Below are positions 1 to 8,434 of a stretch of DNA of 16,783 nucleotides, piece after piece. The notes under the pieces were generated by a model that saw only the letters and a list, made by a program, of their open reading frames with translations, was not told the origin of the DNA and did no database searches. Each line of letters begins with the position of its first letter. Within the stretch, counting starts at the first letter, position 1. Both the position numbers and the translations under genes were made by a program. This DNA comes from GCA-002700125 sp964434385 (lineage in GTDB: Bacteria > Chloroflexota > Dehalococcoidia > Lucifugimonadales > Lucifugimonadaceae): positions 1-16,783 of the forward strand of contig CAYSUW010000021.1 of the NCBI GenBank assembly GCA_964434385.1, in the 5' to 3' direction.

Positions 1-807
1 AATTTTTATCATTTCAAAAGAAGGAACAGTAGATAAAACAACATCAGTATTTTTCAATTTACTATTTAAATTATTTTCAAGAAATTCAATTTGAAGATTT
101 TTATTTTTATCAAAATTAATTATTTTTACTGGAGTATTTTTGTAAATTCTCCCCCCATCTGCCTGAATCTCAGTAACTAAAGAATCAATTATTAATTTAA
201 AACTTCCATCAGGATATCCTAAAACTTCCTTGTTAAAACGTTTCCGAGAAGCAAATCTAGTTTGAATCTTACCCCAAAACCAAGGCATTCCAATTTCTTC
301 ATAATAATCTCCAAATTTTCCTCTAAGTAATGGGGCCCAAATATGGTCATAAACATTTTTTCCTGCTTTATTTTTTATCCATTGAGATGCAGTATATGAT
401 TCTAAGGATTTCCAATTTTTCTTGTATTTTAAATAAAGAGTAATTAAACCTAACTTTATCCTGTCATAAAATGGAATTTTATTAAATTTTATTAAATCTA
501 TTGCACTCTGAAATGAAAATAATCTCTTTCCATCAAAAATACCAACAGAAGATTCATGCCATTTTAATAAATTATGAATTTTCAAATCTTCAATTAATTC
601 AATAATATACTTATCGCCAGTAAATAAATGATGATAGCCTCTCTCTATTTCAAAACCAGATAAATTTATTGTAGATGCTTGACCTCCAACAAAAGGAGCA
701 GATTCAAAAATTTCTACTTCATATCCTTTTTTTAATAAATAATAAGCTACTGAAAGGCCTGTAAATCCTGCTCCAATAATAGTTACTTTTTTTTTGTTTT
801 CTTTCAT
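1..807 (-). CDS. FAD-dependent oxidoreductase (HemY/amine-oxidase-like), partial at left edge
   Basis: The reverse strand reads from an ATG at 807-805 through the left edge without a stop, giving the first 269 codons. The N-terminus is a Rossmann dinucleotide fold: GAGFTG (residues 12-17), E35 at the end of the second strand for the ribose, then a GGQ (41-43). A conserved middle segment, WAPLLRGKFGDYY, near residues 150-165 resembles COG1232-type FAD enzymes (protoporphyrinogen oxidase, phytoene desaturase, UDP-galactopyranose mutase relatives). Full-length members have roughly 430-450 residues, so the substrate-defining C-terminal part is missing. It starts 7 bases after the UPF0104 gene stop and is the last visible gene of the rnc-led minus-strand operon. 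Neighbouring sugar-transferase-like membrane proteins suggest a lipid-linked isoprenoid or sugar substrate rather than haem, which is inference. The family is clear; the substrate is unknown. Confidence 0.8.
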   Translation of the reverse strand, partial: MKENKKKVTIIGAGFTGLSVAYYLLKKGYEVEIFESAPFVGGQASTINLSGFEIERGYHHLFTGDKYIIELIEDLKIHNLLKWHESSVGIFDGKRLFSFQSAIDLIKFNKIPFYDRIKLGLITLYLKYKKNWKSLESYTASQWIKNKAGKNVYDHIWAPLLRGKFGDYYEEIGMPWFWGKIQTRFASRKRFNKEVLGYPDGSFKLIIDSLVTEIQADGGRIYKNTPVKIINFDKNKNLQIEFLENNLNSKLKNTDVVLSTVPSFEMIKI

Positions 808-814
808 TTAATAT

Positions 815-1834
815 TTAATTTTTCTTTATTTTCAGTGGAACCCAATCTTTAAGGAAAATCAACAATCCTAATATGGTTATGGGTCCCCAAAGACAAAAAT
901 GTACAAACACAACATATCCTAATGATAATTCAGCATTTACACCAAATGAAATTAATACTAATACTCCAAAAAAATCGAACGAACCCCAACCACCTGCAGT
1001 AGATGGAAATATTCCTGCAAGATTAGCCACTGTACCAAAAAGAATTATTGTTAAAATCAGAAAATAAAAGTTATCTAAAGGTAAATTAATTGAAACAGCC
1101 AAAAAAAGGTACATGGTTATTTCTAAACTCCAAATTAAAAATGAGATGATAATTAATTTTATTAAACTTGAAATGTCATTTATTGAGAAATAACCATCAA
1201 AAAATTGTTCTATAAAAATAACTGAATTTTTTATAATTTTGTTTGAGTGATTTTTAAATAAATTAGAAATTTTATTTATTCTTGATCTAAGAAAGGGAGC
1301 AGAAATTAATATTGTAGAAAACAAAAAAAGTAAAGCTACTATAGAAATTAATGAATAATAGTTGCCTGGCATTAATTTGATAAATTCTTCAGCGAGAATA
1401 TTATTATTAATCAATATTAAGGTAAGAGCTAAAATTAGAGATAAAGACACAACATCAGAAATTCTCTCAATAGCTACAGTACCTAAAGCAAAACTTTTCT
1501 TGACTCCCATTTTTTTTTCTAAGTAAAAACACCTAGCAATTTCACCTGTACGAATAGGTAACAAATTATTGAACATATAGCCTACTATTACTATGGGAGT
1601 TAAATTTATAGTATTAAGACCTTCATTTTCATTTTTTAATAAATAATTCCATCTAAAACTTCTAACTATAAGAGATAAAAAATAAAAAGATAATCCAATT
1701 AATACTAAAAAGTAATCAGCTTTATTAGCAACTTCTAAAATTCCTGAAAAGTCATCAGAAATCCAATAAATGGAAAGGAAGAAGAATCCTGAAAAAATTA
1801 ATCCTATAATAAATTTTTTGTAATTAAAGAACAT
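815..1834 (-). CDS. UPF0104 / lysylphosphatidylglycerol synthase TM-domain (flippase-like) membrane protein
   Basis: This 339-residue protein has about eight predicted membrane helices and belongs to the UPF0104/LPG_synthase_TM family (PF03706). Visible family landmarks are RSFRW (58-62), the loop GYMFNNLLPIRTGE (85-98) followed by R101, the ERISD at 123-127, and a PSTAGGWGSFD glycine-rich segment in the C-terminal third. There is no C-terminal aminoacyl-transferase domain, so it is not a complete MprF. Stand-alone members are often annotated as flippase-like proteins and occur near glycosyltransferase genes. The start is fixed by an in-frame TAA four codons upstream of the ATG at 1834; no good ribosome site precedes it. 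It lies 46 bases after the Agl23-like gene, the longest gap in this operon, and 7 bases before the FAD oxidoreductase. It may move or modify a lipid-linked intermediate in the cytoplasmic membrane, which is inference from context. Confidence 0.82.
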   Translation of the reverse strand: MFFNYKKFIIGLIFSGFFFLSIYWISDDFSGILEVANKADYFLVLIGLSFYFLSLIVRSFRWNYLLKNENEGLNTINLTPIVIVGYMFNNLLPIRTGEIARCFYLEKKMGVKKSFALGTVAIERISDVVSLSLILALTLILINNNILAEEFIKLMPGNYYSLISIVALLFLFSTILISAPFLRSRINKISNLFKNHSNKIIKNSVIFIEQFFDGYFSINDISSLIKLIIISFLIWSLEITMYLFLAVSINLPLDNFYFLILTIILFGTVANLAGIFPSTAGGWGSFDFFGVLVLISFGVNAELSLGYVVFVHFCLWGPITILGLLIFLKDWVPLKIKKN

Positions 1835-1880
1835 ATTTTTAATTTATTTCTTCCAAATTGGATAAGTGTTTCTCAAACAA

Positions 1881-3935
1881 TCAATATAAATCGGTCTTAA
1901 AATATACTATTGAATTTACTGAACCAATAGAAGTTTCCAAGTCTCTAAAAAGGAGATAATTTGTTATATTTTGGATTTTTCTATAATCAGAGAATCTGTT
2001 TAGGAAGTCATTATAACTAGTTATTCTATAAACTTCAGGAAACCACCATCTATGAGGAATTAAATTATGGTTATATGAATTTAGTTTTTCCCCAAAAAAT
2101 TTTTCCACTTTTATTTTATTCCTTTCATGGATTATCAAAACATCAGGTTGTAGTTCTGAATCTTGGTTGAAATTGTCGAAATCAACATAATCAGTATTAT
2201 TAAAATCTCGCAGGTACCAAGCCCATGGCCAAGTATAACCATCAGAAGAATCAATAATTATTTCAAGATTTTTATCCCCTAGTTGCTGTAAACTTTTTGA
2301 ATAAATTCTTCTTGATAAATCATGAAGATGAGGTGAAGTTTGAGTATAAACAATCATTTCATCAGGAACATCAGGGTTTTCAAAACTAGTTTGAATAGAA
2401 ACTTTGATTGTAAAAAGCATCAAAATCAAACAAATAGAAAAATACAATCTGTAAAATACAGAATTAAAACCATACTTAAATATATAAAATACCAAATAAT
2501 AACTACTTCCAAGAATTATAGATATATAAATCCAAATATTTACAAATGATTCAATATTCAAATTAGACCAATTCGTAATCAGAAGTGAAAAAATAGTAAA
2601 TAATATAATTATAGGAATTAAAAAGGCAAAAATATTAAACCTTAAAATCAATTTTTCTCTATAAATTTTCTCAAAAACATCTCCAAAAAAAACAGAAGTT
2701 AAAATAATCATTGGAAGAATTATATTTACAGTTAACCAAGGCATTTTTTCTCCAGCTAAAGAATAAAAAATGATGGTTGATATAAACCAAAAAACAAGAA
2801 ACCTCTTAAAAGAATCTCCTTTGAAAATATAATAAATTGATGCAAAAAAAGTACAAATTAATGGTAAAAATTCGTAACTAAAGAGTACAATAAAATAGTA
2901 ATACCAAGGTTGTCCTCCACGAGCTACGTCTTGCTGAGATATCCAATAACCCAGTGATTGCCAAATACCTGTACCTATCCCTGGTAAATTTGTAAAAAAA
3001 GTTGAATAAAACAGGATATATAATCCCCAAAACAATGAAGCCAACATCAACCATTTTCTTCCTCCCCATAATAATCCTATTATCAAAGAGGCTATAAAAA
3101 ATGAAATTGAAATTCCTATTGCAAATGTGTAACTAAGAAAACCAGAAGGAAGACCCGAAGATACTCCAAGTGTACCCTCTTTAGCTACTAGTATTAATCC
3201 AAATAAATTTTGAAAAACCCCAGATAGAGGAGCAGATAAAGGAAGACATAATGTAAAGAAAACTATAAATAAATCTGTACAAGGATTTAAATCTTTAACT
3301 TTCTTTTTAAAGAATATTAATCCAATCAAATCAATTCTAGACTTGAACAATAACCATAAACCAAAAATAAACACAGTGATATAAGTTGTTTCTTTAGTAA
3401 GAAAACCCAGTACCAGAAAAACAACTAAAAAATATAAACTCAAATTATGACGTTTTTCCAAATATCTCCAAAGAAAAACAAATAATCCCATTGTCCATAC
3501 AGCTATAATTATGTCATTACGAGCAAATCTACTGAAGTATAATAAATGTGGTGAAAAAACAAATATTAATGACATTATAAAAGAAGCTAAAAACCCTATT
3601 TTTTCTTTAAGAAAAAAAATAGGAATTAGCGCTAAAATAATTCCAAAAATTGCAGGGAGTAACCTTAAAGTAAAATCGTTATCTCCAAATAAAAAAAACA
3701 GTGATCCGTTAGCTATAAACCAAAATATTCCATGCATTAATGGGTTGTGATCATATCCCATTCCATTAGCAAACTGCCAAGAAAAAAAACCATGAAGACT
3801 TTCATCATGATGAACTGCTCTTGAAGATAAATCGTAAAAACGTAAAAAAATCGCAATAATTATTAATACTGAAGTTAATAAATATTCAAATTTTGTTAAA
3901 CGAATATTTTTTATTGTCAAATTCAATTTACTCAT
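1881..3935 (-). CDS. TIGR03663 family GT-C-like membrane protein (Agl23-like)
   Basis: This 684-residue protein has about a dozen membrane helices. After the first helix comes the exoplasmic loop HHDESLH with H43-D44-E45, matching the acidic catalytic motif of GT-C glycosyltransferases that use polyprenyl-phosphate-linked sugars. It is followed by YDHNPLMHG. Further TIGR03663 landmarks are AGEKMPWL in the late membrane region and a C-terminal soluble section with DGYTWPWAWYLRD. Archaeal relatives carry the label 'flippase activity-associated protein Agl23' and belong to surface glycosylation. The ATG at 3935 lies inside the preceding gene, overlapping it by 8 bases, which suggests translational coupling with the DUF2298 protein. 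The likely role is transfer of a lipid-linked sugar on the outer face of the cytoplasmic membrane; donor and acceptor cannot be read from sequence. Family assignment is confident, the activity is inferred. Confidence 0.85.
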   Translation of the reverse strand: MSKLNLTIKNIRLTKFEYLLTSVLIIIAIFLRFYDLSSRAVHHDESLHGFFSWQFANGMGYDHNPLMHGIFWFIANGSLFFLFGDNDFTLRLLPAIFGIILALIPIFFLKEKIGFLASFIMSLIFVFSPHLLYFSRFARNDIIIAVWTMGLFVFLWRYLEKRHNLSLYFLVVFLVLGFLTKETTYITVFIFGLWLLFKSRIDLIGLIFFKKKVKDLNPCTDLFIVFFTLCLPLSAPLSGVFQNLFGLILVAKEGTLGVSSGLPSGFLSYTFAIGISISFFIASLIIGLLWGGRKWLMLASLFWGLYILFYSTFFTNLPGIGTGIWQSLGYWISQQDVARGGQPWYYYFIVLFSYEFLPLICTFFASIYYIFKGDSFKRFLVFWFISTIIFYSLAGEKMPWLTVNIILPMIILTSVFFGDVFEKIYREKLILRFNIFAFLIPIIILFTIFSLLITNWSNLNIESFVNIWIYISIILGSSYYLVFYIFKYGFNSVFYRLYFSICLILMLFTIKVSIQTSFENPDVPDEMIVYTQTSPHLHDLSRRIYSKSLQQLGDKNLEIIIDSSDGYTWPWAWYLRDFNNTDYVDFDNFNQDSELQPDVLIIHERNKIKVEKFFGEKLNSYNHNLIPHRWWFPEVYRITSYNDFLNRFSDYRKIQNITNYLLFRDLETSIGSVNSIVYFKTDLY

Positions 3936-6270
3936 AAATCTTAATTATTATATTTCCATTTTCATTGAAAACTAAATCACCCAATTGTTGTAAAAATTGA
4001 TAATTTGAAATTCCAAAGACATTTTTTTCTTTTTCTCCAAATATGACGTACTTTACATTATATTTTTTTATTAATCTCAATTTTAGTTCTAAATCATTTG
4101 ATGTATAAATTTTTGTCACATCTAGATTCCTAGAATTTATTAATGAAAAATCTCCTCTCCATTGATGTTCATGCCCCATCCAACCTAATACTGTAGGTCT
4201 TCCAGAAAAAGTAGAAATTAATGATGAGTCAGAATAATCTTGTCCAACAGATTCAAGAATGACATCTCCTTTTTCTGTATTTTTTTTAATCCATTCTATA
4301 ATTTTATATTCAGAAGAATGAGATGTTTGAAGAAACTTCAATCCATCAAGTGTTGTCTCATTTTTAAATCCATTAGATCTATCATTTATAGATGAAATAA
4401 AATAATAACTTGAAAATATAAACAAACTAATCAATGAAAATGAAATCAAAATTTTCATAAATCTTGATCTTACGTAATCATTATCATCATTAAAAAAAAT
4501 ATCCCAAATTACATATCCAGAAACCAAACTAAGAAAAGTCCATACTTGATAGTAAGTTTTAAAAATAGTATTCATCCTATTTCCAAAAAAATCATTCAAT
4601 CGAAACATTTCCACGCCTAATAAAATAAGAAGAGACACAAAAAGTAATCCATGGAAAAAATATCCAGGATTAGGAATAACATTCTCAGATTTATTAAAAA
4701 TACTCCTAGATGAAAGCAATAATAAAATAAACAATGGGAAAATAATTAACAAATTATGAATTACTCTTGAAAAATCATATTGATCGTATATCCATGCATT
4801 ACCAATTGACCAAAAAATAAAAATTATCGTGAATAAAATTGTAAATATTATAAAAAAGAAACTATTATTACTTCTATTTTTCTGCAATATATCTTTCTTA
4901 ATTAATAAACTATTTCTTATAAAGACTGGAGAAATAATAATTAAAAAGAATCCCCAAATAGTTATAAAATGAATAAGCCTAGACGAAACTTTAACTGGAA
5001 GTATTGGAGGAAATTGAATTTGGTTGCCAAGATGTATGTAGTATTGTGAAAAAAATATTAAAGTTGGAAGTACTACCATAATCGGTAATATAAAAATGTA
5101 TTTTCTTGAAAATTGAAATCTATCAAAAAAAGATCTAATAAGTGGAAAAAATATATATAAAATAATAAAAATTAAAATTAATACTGGAAAATCCCATCCA
5201 TTTATAAAGCCTACTGCACCTATTATCATTGTAATCAAAATAAATCTAATGATATTTCCAATATCATACTTTTTTTTATTTTTTATTTTTATGAATTGAA
5301 ATATGTATAAAGAAGATAATGATAAAATTAGAAAAGGAATTGACATCAAGTGTGGATGTAAATCACCTAAAATAAAACTGAATAATGGAAATTCTGAAAT
5401 TGTATAATCTATTCCTTGTCCATTTTCAAAAAAATTTATTATTCTTGTAGATCTCCACCATCCTCCACTTAAATACCAATCTCCAAATATATCTTTGGAC
5501 AAACCATCAATTGATAACCAAGTTAGAAAACTTTTACTTAAAATCCCAAAAAATGTTAGAGTTTCCCAAATAATCTGTAGGTTTGAAGAAAATAATATGA
5601 AAAAAATAGTAGTAACACTAACAATTATTGACTCTCTCTGAGATCCATTATTTTCTTTAATTAGCATTGATACTAAACCAAATACAGAAGAAGAAACCAA
5701 AGCTGCTACTGTTGCAACACTCAAATTATAGCTAAAATTCAAAGACACATTTGAAAGTATTGAGATAATTCCAAATATCCAATATCCAAAGTAATAATAA
5801 CTTATTACTTCACCTGAAAACCATAAATCGTGGGGAGGGAAATTAGAGGAGTTAACTACAGAATTCATCATCATGAAATCCATAGGTTTTTCAGTTCCAT
5901 AAATATTAGGATCAATAATTCTTACGAATAACCAAAGTAGAAGAACAAGAAAAAACATTAATTCTATAGTTAATAAAAGAACTTTATATTCTTGAATAGC
6001 CAAGATAATCTCATTTCTTTTTAAAATTAAATAAATTAGAGAAGAAGATAATAAGAAAAAAAACCAAATAAATAAGGAAGAATTTCCATGAGAGACATAT
6101 GGGATATGAGAAATTATCCAATAAGTAGAACAAAGAAATAAAATACCTAGAGGTTTAGAAAATCCTATGCCAATTCCTTTAACATTTTTGAATAGGAAAT
6201 ATGAGATAGGAAAACCTATGATCCCTATAATTTGTAAAACTAAAACCCATTTTAGGAATATCAACACCAC
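3928..6270 (-). CDS. DUF2298 / TIGR03662 (Chlor_Arch_YYY) polytopic membrane protein
   Basis: This 780-residue, strongly hydrophobic protein carries the family's defining features: GTEKPMDF (125-132), the SYYYFGYW segment around 157-164 that gives the YYY name, SGGWWRSTRII (268-278), GDLHPHLMS (302-310), and NGWDFPVL soon after. The C-terminus is a soluble stretch containing GRPTVLGWMGHEHQWRGD and a final strand like KYVIFGEKE. It resembles GT-C transferases in architecture, but to my knowledge no member has a proven reaction. The start is a GTG at 6270, chosen because GAGAG lies 8 bases upstream and no upstream in-frame ATG is available before the rnc stop. It follows rnc by 13 bases and overlaps the Agl23-like gene by 8. 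The two families are typically found side by side, suggesting joint action in a surface glycan or glycolipid pathway. Confidence 0.87.
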   Translation of the reverse strand: MVLIFLKWVLVLQIIGIIGFPISYFLFKNVKGIGIGFSKPLGILFLCSTYWIISHIPYVSHGNSSLFIWFFFLLSSSLIYLILKRNEIILAIQEYKVLLLTIELMFFLVLLLWLFVRIIDPNIYGTEKPMDFMMMNSVVNSSNFPPHDLWFSGEVISYYYFGYWIFGIISILSNVSLNFSYNLSVATVAALVSSSVFGLVSMLIKENNGSQRESIIVSVTTIFFILFSSNLQIIWETLTFFGILSKSFLTWLSIDGLSKDIFGDWYLSGGWWRSTRIINFFENGQGIDYTISEFPLFSFILGDLHPHLMSIPFLILSLSSLYIFQFIKIKNKKKYDIGNIIRFILITMIIGAVGFINGWDFPVLILIFIILYIFFPLIRSFFDRFQFSRKYIFILPIMVVLPTLIFFSQYYIHLGNQIQFPPILPVKVSSRLIHFITIWGFFLIIISPVFIRNSLLIKKDILQKNRSNNSFFFIIFTILFTIIFIFWSIGNAWIYDQYDFSRVIHNLLIIFPLFILLLLSSRSIFNKSENVIPNPGYFFHGLLFVSLLILLGVEMFRLNDFFGNRMNTIFKTYYQVWTFLSLVSGYVIWDIFFNDDNDYVRSRFMKILISFSLISLFIFSSYYFISSINDRSNGFKNETTLDGLKFLQTSHSSEYKIIEWIKKNTEKGDVILESVGQDYSDSSLISTFSGRPTVLGWMGHEHQWRGDFSLINSRNLDVTKIYTSNDLELKLRLIKKYNVKYVIFGEKEKNVFGISNYQFLQQLGDLVFNENGNIIIKIYE

Positions 6271-6278
6271 TTAATGAT

Positions 6279-6283
6279 CTCTC
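6279..6283 (-). promoter_or_regulatory. Ribosome binding site deciding the GTG start of the DUF2298 gene
   Basis: On the minus strand GAGAG directly follows the rnc stop codon and ends 8 bases before the GTG at 6270. It is one of the few recognisable Shine-Dalgarno sequences in the window and supports the first GTG over the second one immediately after it. Confidence 0.55.
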
Positions 6284-7090
6284 TTATTGTATATTTTTCC
6301 TGTAATAGAATTTTTGAAAATCATTCAAAAAATGCTTGAATTTAGTTTTAAATTTAGCTTTTGCACCAAAATCAAACTCATAATCATTATATATTTTATT
6401 GTATGCCAATTCTGCCGCATCCATTTCAGCATCAATTTTCCTTGAGCCCTTTCCAGAACTTAATTCAACTCCATTCAATATTGCTACAGTTTCAAAAGTT
6501 GGTTTGTGAGAAGGGCCTTCCTTAGAAACAAGTTTATAAACAGGTGTGCCTAAACCTTTACTCTGAGTTAATTCCTGTAGAGTTGATTTATAATCTTTAA
6601 TATTCTTTGACATTAAAGCTTCATAAATTTGTTCTTCTAATGAAGAAATAACAAATCTAGAAACGAAATCCATACCCTTATCTAAATATATTGCTCCTAC
6701 TAAAGCTTCATATACATCAGCCAAGTTGCTTTTCTTATAATTTCCGCCTCTATCTTCTTCTTCTATACTCATAATAATATTTTTATGAAGATTGAGTTTT
6801 TCAGCTGCTTTAGATAGTGCTTTTCCATTTACTACCAATGAACGACGGGTAGTTAATGTCCCCTCATCCCAATAAGAACTATAATTATAAAAAAATTCCC
6901 CTACTACCAATCCAACCACTGCATCACCAAGAAATTCCAACCTTTGATTTGATTCATTATAATGTCGCTCTAAAATCCTTAATGCTGAAGGATGAGATAA
7001 TGCAGAAATCAACAAGTTTATATTTTCAAATTCAAAACCTAGTTCTTTTTGATAATCTTCTACTCTTTTACGTAAAAATTTAAAATCCAT
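6284..7090 (-). CDS. rnc: Ribonuclease III
   Basis: RNase III cleaves double-stranded RNA, including rRNA precursors, as a cytoplasmic homodimer. The 268-residue protein has the signature NQRLEFLGDAVVG (48-60), with metal ligands E52 and D56 and the second pair D125 and E128 in LADVYEALVGAIYLD. A double-stranded-RNA-binding domain spans about 166-233, ending in the KGSRKIDAEMDAA helix region. About 35 residues follow it, rich in Lys, Phe and Tyr, making the protein longer than the typical 220-230. The ATG at 7090 fits the family N-terminus, although no Shine-Dalgarno is visible. It is the first gene of the minus-strand envelope operon and diverges from cca. In many bacteria rnc leads an operon with unrelated genes, so co-transcription does not imply a functional link. 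Confidence 0.96.
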   Translation of the reverse strand: MDFKFLRKRVEDYQKELGFEFENINLLISALSHPSALRILERHYNESNQRLEFLGDAVVGLVVGEFFYNYSSYWDEGTLTTRRSLVVNGKALSKAAEKLNLHKNIIMSIEEEDRGGNYKKSNLADVYEALVGAIYLDKGMDFVSRFVISSLEEQIYEALMSKNIKDYKSTLQELTQSKGLGTPVYKLVSKEGPSHKPTFETVAILNGVELSSGKGSRKIDAEMDAAELAYNKIYNDYEFDFGAKAKFKTKFKHFLNDFQKFYYRKNIQ

Positions 7091-7198
7091 ATAATAATCA
7101 CATGATTTAAAATATTTTCTTTTTTGAATATAAACTCCATGGTATTTTGAGTTTAATCCAATTTTAACTACTTGAACATATTAATGATGTTTTAAAAT
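7091..7198. promoter_or_regulatory. Divergent intergenic region between rnc and cca
   Basis: These 108 bases separate two genes reading outward and must hold both promoters unless transcription starts elsewhere. On the plus strand TTGAAC (7172-7177) and TAAAAT (7193-7198) look like -35 and -10 boxes, but the 15-base spacer is short and the implied start would fall after the cca ATG, so I do not call them. Near rnc there is a 12-base hyphenated palindrome, AATCA-CA-TGATT, at 7096-7107, which could be an operator or small leader hairpin, or chance in AT-rich DNA. Confidence 0.4.
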
Positions 7199-8434
7199 AT
7201 GAATGTAAAAAAAATACTAATCAAATATCTTTCAGAATATCAACTAGAAATCCTAATCAATGCAGGGTTGATAGCAGAAGAATTAAATATGACCTTGTAT
7301 CTTGTAGGAGGTGCAGTAAGAGATATTTTGATTGAAGAAAAGCCAGATGAACTAGATTTAGTAATTGATGGTGATTTAGACAAATTCATAAAAAGACTAG
7401 AAGAAGAACTAGAAGTAAAAATTTCAAAAACTTCAAAGTTCATGACTATGACTACTATTATTGAAAACATTAAATTTGATATTGCTAGGGCTAGAAACGA
7501 AAGTTATGTTCCAAAAGGATCATTACCTTCAGTCTCAGCATCGGATATTAAGAATGACATTCAGAGAAGAGATTTCACTATAAATAGTATATGTATCAAC
7601 CTTAGCCCAAAAGAATTCGGAGAAATATACGATCAACAAAATGGTATTAAAGATATAAAAAATAAAACAATTAGGATAATTCATAATGAGAGTTTTCTGG
7701 ATGATCCAACAAGAATATTTCGAGCAATCAGATTTTCTAAAAGGTTAAATTTTAAAATAGAGAAAAAAACTGAAGAATTACTAAAAAAATATTGTGAAAC
7801 TTTAATAGGTTTGAGTCCTTCTAGGATTCTTAACGAATTAAAAAAAATATCAAAAGAAAAAAACCAATATATTATCTTCAAAGAATTAGATGAAAAAAAT
7901 ATTTTGTCTCTTATATCTCCATTAATTTCTCTCAAGAATAATCAAAATGATGTAGAAAAATTGAAGAAATTATTAAATTTTCCTGACCCTTTAGAATTTT
8001 GGATTAACATATTAATTAATACGAATAATCTAACAGAAATAACCAAAGTTTGTTTACGTTTAAATTTATCAAAAAAAATAGAAAATCAACTAATTTCTCG
8101 AGCTAATTTAAATGAAATAGTTGAAAATTGGGAATCAAATAAGTATTTTGAAAATCCTCCTGTATCACAAATTCAAAGAATCCCCAATAAAATCCTTTTA
8201 TTAGAATATTCATTAAATAAAAATTTAAAAAGAAAAGAGATATTATCACTTATCATAGAAAACATCTCTAAAGCTAAACCTATCTTGACTGGTCAAGATC
8301 TTTTATCTATTGGAATAAGAGATGGGAAATCTATAGGATTTCTACTTACAGAAATTACGAAAAAAAGATTTTTAGGTTTTATAGTTAGTAAAGATGATGA
8401 AATTAATTTCGTTAAATCAAAGATAAAAATTTAA
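7199..8434 (+). CDS. cca: tRNA nucleotidyltransferase (class II CCA-adding family)
   Basis: Enzymes of this family add or repair the 3' CCA of tRNAs from CTP and ATP without a nucleic-acid template. The class II motifs appear in order: GGAVRD (37-42) and ELDLV (51-55) for motif A, RRDFTINSI (123-131) for motif B, DIKNKTIRI (152-160) for motif C, DDPTRIFRAIRF (168-179) for motif D with the base-selecting D..R pair, and PSRILNEL (207-214) for motif E. The helical C-terminal half carries no HD phosphohydrolase motif. The usual metal-binding DxD of motif A reads E-L-D here. The 411-residue length is normal. It is the only gene in its transcription unit, divergent from rnc, and its stop overlaps the stop of ogg. 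It could be a full CCA enzyme or a CC- or A-adding specialist; motifs alone do not decide. Confidence 0.92.
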   Translation: MNVKKILIKYLSEYQLEILINAGLIAEELNMTLYLVGGAVRDILIEEKPDELDLVIDGDLDKFIKRLEEELEVKISKTSKFMTMTTIIENIKFDIARARNESYVPKGSLPSVSASDIKNDIQRRDFTINSICINLSPKEFGEIYDQQNGIKDIKNKTIRIIHNESFLDDPTRIFRAIRFSKRLNFKIEKKTEELLKKYCETLIGLSPSRILNELKKISKEKNQYIIFKELDEKNILSLISPLISLKNNQNDVEKLKKLLNFPDPLEFWINILINTNNLTEITKVCLRLNLSKKIENQLISRANLNEIVENWESNKYFENPPVSQIQRIPNKILLLEYSLNKNLKRKEILSLIIENISKAKPILTGQDLLSIGIRDGKSIGFLLTEITKKRFLGFIVSKDDEINFVKSKIKI

